From Metridium senile (Eukaryota; Cnidaria; Anthozoa; Actiniaria; Metridiidae): a DNA stretch of 64,000 nucleotides. The translations under genes were made by a program, and so were the position numbers. The notes under the pieces were generated by a model. That model did not search any database. It had not been told where the DNA came from and worked only from the letters and a program-made list of their open reading frames with translations. Positions 56,656 through 64,000 of the stretch are shown here, in pieces (position 1 is the first letter of the stretch; each line of letters opens with the position of its first letter). The stretch covers positions 5,277,465 to 5,341,464 of the forward strand of contig OX459101.1 of assembly GCA_949775045.1 (NCBI GenBank). The letters are read 5' to 3'.

Positions 56656-56923
56656 CAATCATGTGCAAAATTGTTGGGACATTGTCACTTTTTTATGAGC
56701 GTTTTTGTTTGCGTTTCAAAAAATGTACAAAATCTATCAATTTGATTTGCAAACCCCCTTCCCCCCTATGCAATGTTGATTGGTCTTTCAAATGACAATC
56801 GTTTCACATTTCCACAATTCAACATTAATTTGATACGGGGGAAAGGGGGAAACGGAAAAATGACGTTTAAATATTTTTCATGTAAAAACCAGATAATGCC
56901 CCAAGGTATTTTGCACATGATTG
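56656..56923. mobile_element. TA-flanked MITE with CAATCATGTGCAAAAT termini
   Basis: Perfect 16-bp terminal inverted repeats flanked by TA, 268 bp. Confidence 0.8.
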
Positions 56924-57059
56924 TAGCTTTGCAAGCTTTAATTAGTAATCATTTCAGTTGGTTAATGATTCATTTCTTGTTGGTTAGCCTTAAGCTACCA
57001 CTATTTTTAAAAACAGAAACTATTAGTTAAGAAATATAATAATGTCTGTTTAGTCAAAA

Positions 57060-57222
57060 TAGTTACTATAATACTCTATTGAATGTAGGTGTGGTATGAT
57101 CGTCCGGGGTAGTGTAGTCTTGAGAAAGACTGTTGTTGTTGTTGTTGTCTGACGTTACGACTTCCTTAGCGGAAGTCATCTTTAGAGTAAAGAAACAAAA
57201 AGAAATACCACACCTATACATT
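57060..57222. mobile_element. MITE with TGTAGGTGTGGTAT termini
   Basis: GTAGGTGTGGTAT and ATACCACACCTATAC ends. It contains a hammerhead-like motif on minus (57145-57185) with a 7-bp stem GACTTCC/GGAAGTC followed by GTAAC. Confidence 0.6.
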
Positions 57223-57228
57223 GCTTAA

Positions 57229-57914
57229 GGCCCGGCCAAACGGCTTCAACGTTTGCTTCAACAACATTCGATTAATGAAGCCGTTTGCCACCCTATTCCA
57301 ACATTTTTGTAACCGTTTTTTCCCCTACGTTCAACGTCGTTCAACAACCATTGTACAGCGTTCAACAAAATCGAACCAATGTTGAAGCCGCTTGCCACCC
57401 CATTCCAACATTTTTGTAACCGTTTTTTCTCCTACGTTCAACGTCGTTCAACAACCATTGTACAGCGTTCAACAAAATCGAGCCAATGTTGAAGCCGCTT
57501 GCCACCCCATTCCAACATTTTTGTAACCGTTTGCCCCCCTACGTTCAACGTCGTTCAACAACCATTGTACAGCGTTCAACAAAATCGAACCAATGTAGAA
57601 GCCGCTTGCCACCCCATTCAAACATTTTTGTAACCGTTTGCCCCCTACGTTCAACATCGTTCAACAACCATTGTACAGCGTTCAACAAAATCGAGCCAAT
57701 GTTGAAGCCGCTTGCCACCCCATTCCAACATTTTTGTAACCGTTTGCCCCCCTACGTTCAACGTCGTTCAACAACCATTGTACAGCGTTCAACAAAATCG
57801 AAACCATGTTGAAGCCGCTTGCCACCCCATTCCAACATTTTTGTAACCGTTTTTTCTCCTACGTTCAACGTCGTTCAACAACCATTGTACAGCGTTCAAC
57901 AAAATCGAACCAAT
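57229..57914. repeat. 107-bp satellite derived from MITE family F
   Basis: Six units (starts spaced 106-107 bp) of TTGAAGCCGCTTGCCACCCC plus TACGTTCAACGTCGTTCAAC. The first unit begins GGCCCGGCCAAACGGCTTCA, the family F terminus. Confidence 0.88.
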
Positions 57915-57989
57915 GTATATTCTAAATCTGGCAAAGGCTGTAGATAGGTCTAGATAATGGGAACATTATTTGTAATTTATTTCACGTTT

Positions 57990-58265
57990 ATTCCCAAAAA
58001 CCTGTACAGCCAAAATAATATATGAATAAGTTAACAACAAGAGAAGAAATACCGGCATCTTTTGCAGAATGAGCATAATATGAACATAATTTGTGATTAA
58101 TTACACGTTTTTGAATATTGCAACGTGTTTTATCATCTACCACTGCAACAACTTGTTTAAAAAACAATAAGTACATCCAAAATATTGCATGAACAAATCG
58201 ATAGGAAGAGAAGAAATACCGCTTCAAAGTGTAAACTGTAACTTTGATTGCCACACCGATTTTTA
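57990..58265. mobile_element. Degenerate family A-like foldback element
   Basis: Shares AACAAGAGAAGAAATACCG and ATCATCTACCACTGCAACA with the 29.1-kb copy, but its termini have decayed. Confidence 0.6.
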
Positions 58266-58269
58266 AAAC

Positions 58270-59280
58270 AGGTTTATAAAATGTTTTGTCTCAGAATAAA
58301 AAAACATTAAAACCATGAAATAGAAACAGAAAATCTTTACTTACAAATATAGTTTCACATCATTTCTATTATTTCAATCACATTATTTGAATGAATATTT
58401 GGGTATGTTTATCTTAGCCTGCGTAACAAGCGTTTCTTTTGGGGGAAACTGGAGAAAGTTGTTTGGGGATAGCCGTCGGTTACCGATATGGCCGCACGAA
58501 ACCTAAGAAAAGAGGCAATTATCTTCAAAAAAAACTTTTTACTCCATTCGGGTTTGTAAGTGTTTTCGCTGAGTCGTTTCTGTGACACGTCATTAACTGT
58601 GGCAGTATTGTCAGGATACAAACCTATATTATTAGAAATGCCAGGTTTAATACACCCCATAAAAAGGTACAAGAAAAACTGCTTATACTAACAAATATAA
58701 TACTAAGAAAAACGGCTCACTAACAAATATTTGTTGACATATGCTTTCTTATAATGAAAGCTTTCTAACAATAGTTTTTATTACAAACCTTTGAATTGAT
58801 AAGTGTGTTGCATTAGATAGTTAAATATGTTGATATTATATTTGCTCATTCGTCAATTCAAATCTAAAGGTTCAAATGTGTTCTCAATATCGCCCTTCCA
58901 CAGTTGCCCTATACTACATTGTCCTGCTGCGTATCCAGCGTGGTTGGTCCTTGTGGTGTATAGGTAAGGGACGGACCATTTGATTGGAAGGGCTCCCAAT
59001 TTTGGGTTTGTTCGATTTTGTTTTTCCGGACATACTAGTCCATCACCTGGGCTCTGACGTTGGCTCACTCATGGCTCTGACGTTGGCTCACTCATGCAAG
59101 GGGACCAAAACCAACCTATTGGAATTTTACACTCGCTATATAAGGAGTATGAAAACATATTATCTATATGGTGTATCCCTAATATAAAAAAGTCTCCAAA
59201 CTATAAGAATCAAATGTCGTTTATTTCCACATGATTAAGAGAGTAATCACACTTGTAATATAATGAAATTTGTAATAATA
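58270..59280. other. Intergenic sequence, no gene recognised
   Basis: Contains GGACGGACCATTTGATTGGA near 58970, related to the array unit at 33.9-34.1 kb, and a 20-bp direct duplication GGCTCTGACGTTGGCTCACT at 59048/59070. Short reading frames have no supporting features. Confidence 0.4.
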
Positions 59281-59284
59281 TTAA

Positions 59285-61547
59285 CTAGGGAAAGTACGTT
59301 TATTATCAGGGGAGGGCTGGAGAATTCAGAGTAATTTTTCCAAAAAAACGTTTGACCCTCCCCAGCGATCGCCATCTAAAACTAAACTCATGACCTTCCC
59401 CATCCACGATACTAGAGTAACCATGGCCCTCCCCCCATGGTCACACTCAGGTTTTATATATCTACACAAATGAATTTTTCTCTCGGACGTTTCTTAAATT
59501 TATTATTAAAAATTAGTCAATCTTCTATTAAATAAACAAAAACTGCAAAAACCATTTGAATTTTATGTCATTGAAGTAGTACTGATTTGATTGAGAACGA
59601 ATACAACACATAAACTACGTCGAACGGTAATTCATAACTTAATTGTTGAGTCTGAGCGCATGTTATTGTGTTTAAACTTATATAAATTCATACTTTAATA
59701 CACAAATAATTTGTATTATTTTTTTTCGGTCCGGTATCCTGTGATTCGCGCGCTGTGATTGGCTAGCGAGCGGGCCAGTTTTTCACGATCTGCCCGGTCC
59801 GCGGTATCCTGTTCGTTGGTACCATTTCTTCCCAGCGATATTAATTTTTGAAAAATCTTCTTTAATAGGTAATTGTTAATTATGGTAATTTATCGAACAA
59901 AATAGTAGGAGATCTAGAATTCTGAATTGACCAAAACACTGATAGAATGGACAGAATGTGATAACCGACTGAGAGAAAATTAAAAGCTACATGGCGAGCA
60001 TTGGTTGTTTTTGCAAACATAAGCAAAAGTTGAGAAAATCAAATCAATATTGCAAAAACTCACGAGAGAATACACGAGAATACACAAAAGGTTGTCATAA
60101 TACACCAGGTTTTTTTTTAATTTTCTAAAGAATATAAAGCTCGTTCACATACCTCGATAATAGTTGAAAAATATACTTGTAGTTTTTATCTTTCCTTGCA
60201 TTGTAAACAACATGGCGGTGAATTGAGCTATCTTTCTTGATGAGATATGTCTTTGCTTTTCAGTCACTTTTAAAATGCTATAAATTCACGAGAAGTTTAT
60301 GTACAAAGTCTACAACGTTTTTGAAGCAAGGAAGTGTTCTTGTCTTTCTTTTTCTGCACACAAAAGGATAAACAATCTTGAAAAAGGTCGATTTGCTTGA
60401 TTCAAAGTCCTGTCAGCGATCCTAATGCTTTCAACTTTCATCTTCTTCATAAATTACGACACAGACAAATTAATTCCTTCAACAGTTGTCGGTGACTTCG
60501 ACTAAATTTCTTATTTCTTATCATTTATCGAAAAATAAGCTTCAGTAGGCTTTTTTCTTGATGCAAACGTCCACAAGAACGACGAATTTCAACTCGTTTC
60601 AACATCCATCTTGATTCACTCAGTGTTCGTGACTGTCAGCTAAAATCCTTTGTAAAACTTGTTTTTTGTTTCTTGACTTTCTTTGATGTTGAGATATAAA
60701 CAAAACCCTTTCTCTTTAAACGATAATTGATTTGGAATGATGGAGAAAGCTGCAGTAATTTAAAATATTTTGGCATTAAAATTTCTGTAAGTTTGTCGAG
60801 GCGCCGTCACACTGAATGAAAACCGGTTTCTGACAACCCGCTCTTTTTCAGTAAAACTACTGGGAAGCCATTTGAAAGCAACGCGCGTCGTAAAAATATC
60901 AAAAACATTAATAGAGAGAGAATAAAAAAATAAATAAGTTATTTACCGGCTAGAGGTCGGTCCGTATAGTGAAAAACTGCCCGAGGTCTTGGATGTACGG
61001 ACCTCGGCGGACCTCGGTCCGTACATCCAAGACCTCGGGCAGTTTTTCACTATACGGACCGACCTCTAGCCGGTAAATAACATATATATATCTAATGTGT
61101 TCCCTTGTTTTATAGAGTGTTTTTATTTAACCCGTAAATGAAAAATTACTACAGTAGTTCGTACTTATAAAATAAAACTAATGGATTTTGTGTGTACTAC
61201 GTACGTACGTACTGAGTTCAGTTAGTTTGGCAATCTTTTTCACATTAGTCAGAGTCAGTATTCAGTTCTTCATGATCAGTATCATTACTAGATGAACTGC
61301 TATCTTCACAATTGTCATCATCTACATGTATTGGCTTATTTATCAAGGTTGAGATAATATATTGTTTCATACTTAAAATAAAAGAACAAAAATGTGATCA
61401 AAATTAAAATGAGTAACTTAAAAGGATAGCCCTCCCCTAGATTAACTTCAAATGAAATGTGTGGCCCTCCCCTTAAGCTTATAAATTTGACTATTGACCC
61501 TCCCCTCTGAGGCTCCAGCCCTCCCCGGATAATAAACGTACCTTCCC
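59285..61547. mobile_element. 2.26-kb TTAA-flanked element with CCCTCCCC-rich ends
   Basis: Ends GGGAAAGTACGTTTATTATC and GATAATAAACGTACCTTCCC, each next to TTAA, followed inside by GGGGAGGGCTGGAG inverted copies. No transposase reading frame survives. A 134-bp perfect palindrome lies inside. Confidence 0.7.
60951..61082. repeat. ~132-bp near-perfect palindrome
   Basis: GTTATTTACCGGCTAGAGGT ... meeting at GGACCTCGGCGGACCTCGG and returning as the exact complement. Words AGTGAAAAACTGCCCGAGG also occur, in part inverted, at 59780-59805. Confidence 0.85.
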
Positions 61548-61559
61548 TTAACCATATAA

Positions 61560-63050
61560 GGGAGCATTTATTTAATGTAGGATCCAAGAGCATCACTCGC
61601 AAATATTAAATGGTCTATCCCTAATATAATAGAGTTTCTATACTGTAAGAATGAAAATCAAATGTTCTTTATTTTTACATAAGAGAGTAATCACATTTTT
61701 TTACTTATAATAATGATATTAATTAACCATATAAGAGAGTATAATGTAGGATGCAAGAGAACAAACCTTTTGTAACCTAAAAAGATAATTACTCGGGATT
61801 CCTGTGGAATCACCGAGTTTAGGATTCGGCATTATTATTTTTTTTTTTTTTTCTTTCTTTGTCGTCGCAAAAATGCGGCGCAAGCGCAGTATGGTCGAAG
61901 TTCTGAGTTACGTCATTCACGTTATCAGAACTCGTGGCGAGGCGTCCATTTTGCTTCTCGTTAATGTTAGAACATAAACCAATTATATAATACTTATTCT
62001 CTATACATAGTTTTTCGTTTGGTACTCACTGTCAAGGAAGCAGTCAAACGACTACACATGCGTGGCAAAAATATTCACAGCGGTAAATTTGCCATTGTAA
62101 ACATTAGGAATTTCGGACTACAGTGTTTGAAGTCGATTTATAAGATTGAAGTTCCGTGTACATAGCTATACTTTTGTATTTTTTTTTTATATTTTGAGAA
62201 AAAAGCGATCAACGTCCAGGCCTGTAGGTAGGGGGGTGCACAGGGTGCCCCACGCGAGCTAAAGGTCCGCTTTTTAAGCAAGTGAGATTTTGGCTGGTAT
62301 AATAGTTTATGTAAAAAAAAATCTCTCATTTCACTTTTACACCGAATCTCCCGGATAATCGGTAAAATCGATAAAGAGGACATGACGGATATTCGGAGAT
62401 TATCGGACGAAATGGCGGAAGTTTCTTCAAATATCGCAATTTCCAGATTTGAACTCGTCCGGGGTTAACAGCCCTGAAGTATGGTTGGTCCACTTTTTGT
62501 AAAGTAGCACCCTCCCACAAAAATCCTAGCTACGGGCCTGACGTCGTACACTCCATCGTTTTTTATAGAGTCCGTACGAATGTCGGATTTGTGTGCAGTG
62601 CTGGATCTTTTTACATTTCGCGCATGCGTAGTCATTTGCTATCATCGATCACCCCTACCACTTTACAAGGAACTCTCTCCCCTGGGGTTTTATTTCGACT
62701 TTGGACAACAGTTGTGAAAACGGTTGTATATATTACTGTTTTTATGTTATCATTATCTGATCTGGCAGAAGAAGCCAAGCTCAATTCATATAATATCATT
62801 CAGGCTTATCTCATGAGACGTTGATATCCGCGTTATCACCATTCATATGCAAAAACCAAAGCAAAGAAACATGAGGCTGTATCTGATTTAGCGTAATAGA
62901 GAACCAGTATTCGTTTCAAAGAAGTCTGTATATAGAATTAAAGCCAACTTCACAATATCGATTTTATAAAGTGATTTTTATACCAATAATATCATTTAAA
63001 AAGCAAAATTCGGCATTCACAGAACACATTAGCCCCAGTTCTTTTGATTT
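61560..63050. other. Intergenic sequence, no gene recognised
   Basis: Includes ACTCGGGATTCCTGTGGAAT... at 61790 (repeat-like) and a T-run at 61838. Reading frames are short and lack motifs or splice-site support. Confidence 0.4.
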
Positions 63051-63052
63051 CT

Positions 63053-63680
63053 AGGCCTGCCCCTGGACCTTAAATCGCCGTAATTTACACAGGGAGCCCG
63101 GCTTTGTGTCGCTTTTATATGAAATAAATTATACAATGAAATAAAAATCTATTATAATCATGAGAGCCTTTGGGTTTCCTGTGCTGTATTTAATCCTTAG
63201 AGTTTCCGGTAATGGATTAGCGTTACTGACCTGTGTGTGCCGTTGGTAACTTGAGAGCGCATTAGCGTAACGTTGGGTGTGCGTTACACTAATACGTTAG
63301 GTTTGAATTTCAAAGTGCTCTCAAGTTACCAACGGCTACACACTATACTGATTACCGGAAACTCTAAGGATTAAATACAGCACAGGAAACCCAAAGGCTC
63401 TCATGATTATAATAGATTTTTATTTCATTGTATAATTTATTTCATATAAAAGCGACACAAAGCCGGGCTCCCTGTGTAATTTAATGCGATTTAAAGCGTT
63501 TTAAGGCGATTTAATGCGATTTAAGAAAATATGGCCAAACTTCGAGTGAAGTTTTAAGGCGTTTTAGAGCGGTTTAAGGCGATTTAAGGCGATTTAAGAA
63601 AAAATATAAGAAAATCAGAGGCGCCATAAGGCAATTTTAAGCAATTTACAGCGATTTAGGGATGTTTAAGAAAATATATG
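63053..63680. mobile_element. Element with GGCGATTTAAGG-iterated interior, split by a hairpin MITE
   Basis: GGACCTTAAATCGCCGTAATT at the left continues after the inserted MITE as TAATTTAATGCGATTTAAAG and many GGCGATTTAAGGCGATTTAA units. Confidence 0.65.
63088..63476. mobile_element. 389-bp hairpin MITE with 7-bp target duplication
   Basis: Termini CACAGGGAGCCCGGCTTTGT, ~128-bp perfect outer arms plus an inner stem CGTTGGTAACTTGAGAGC. TAATTTA is duplicated on both sides. Same terminal motif and duplication length as the hairpin at 50.35 kb. Confidence 0.9.
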
Positions 63681-64000
63681 GTGAAGAAGATGCATTTTCT
63701 GGTGGTTTAAGTACTTTTTTTTGTAAAAATGAACAACATTTTAAGTTCATTTAAGGAAATTTGAAAATAAAGGTATCATTGTTCAAAATATCATTTAAAT
63801 ATAATACTTCTAGTAAGCAAAGGCCAGTTTAAACTTTACATCAAAAATTGTATTCAATAAAGGTCAGTTTTATATTAATATAAGGAATGCCTGTGATTCA
63901 TTTACATAATTGATTTAGAGTGCAAATATTATATCCATGAAATACAAAATAGTACAATATGATGCTAGTTAAAACAATAGAATAGAGTGCAAATAGCGTA
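63681..64000. other. Window end, no feature
   Basis: AT-rich sequence with a short duplicated AATAGAGTGCAAAT word (63918, 63980). Nothing else recognised. Confidence 0.4.

Overview
The window is a piece of an animal genome, most likely a cnidarian. It is AT-rich, has many introns and is crowded with short DNA transposons and microsatellites. The domain repertoire (ADAM protease, F5/8C, TSP1, intelectin/fibrinogen-like domains) and the virus-like gene set both resemble what I know from corals, anemones and hydrozoans; that placement is an inference.

Region 1 (1-14.1 kb) is most of an integrated adintovirus/Polinton-like DNA virus with open reading frames that look intact. It carries a protein-primed family-B DNA polymerase, a retroviral-type DDE integrase, an A32/FtsK-like packaging ATPase, a probable double-jelly-roll capsid protein and a block of small membrane or coiled-coil proteins, probably virion components. 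Ten genes run on the minus strand from 9.14 kb to 0.95 kb, the polymerase is also on minus, and the integrase diverges from the capsid gene on plus. Nearly every gene has a GTATAAA-like box 28-38 nt before its ATG, often overlapping the end of the upstream gene. The left end lies outside the window. The right end is marked by 160-192 bp repeats at 14.2-14.6 kb. I see no maturation protease in the part present.

Region 2 (15.2-54.1 kb) is one large minus-strand gene. I could follow 41 coding exons from a signal-peptide exon at 54,084 to a thrombospondin exon at 15,256. All junction phases agree, giving about 1,738 codons, and the last exon has a donor, so the gene continues to the left. The order is signal peptide, ADAM propeptide with a CGV cysteine switch, M12B metalloprotease, disintegrin, ADAM cysteine-rich domain, EGF, TSP1, three fibrinogen/intelectin-like domains, TSP1. 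The cysteine-rich domain is split by a phase-0 block holding a circularly permuted F5/8C domain with a lectin-like unit between its halves. The virus therefore lies beside or inside a downstream intron of this gene.

Region 3 (54.1-64 kb) is upstream or intergenic sequence with no gene I can support. It holds a 107-bp satellite grown from a transposon, a 2.3-kb TTAA-flanked element and long perfect hairpins.

Throughout the host DNA there are foldback elements with readable target-site duplications, hammerhead-ribozyme-like motifs, LINE tails, and a dispersed repeat family whose scaffold is conserved while its terminal palindrome is different in every copy.
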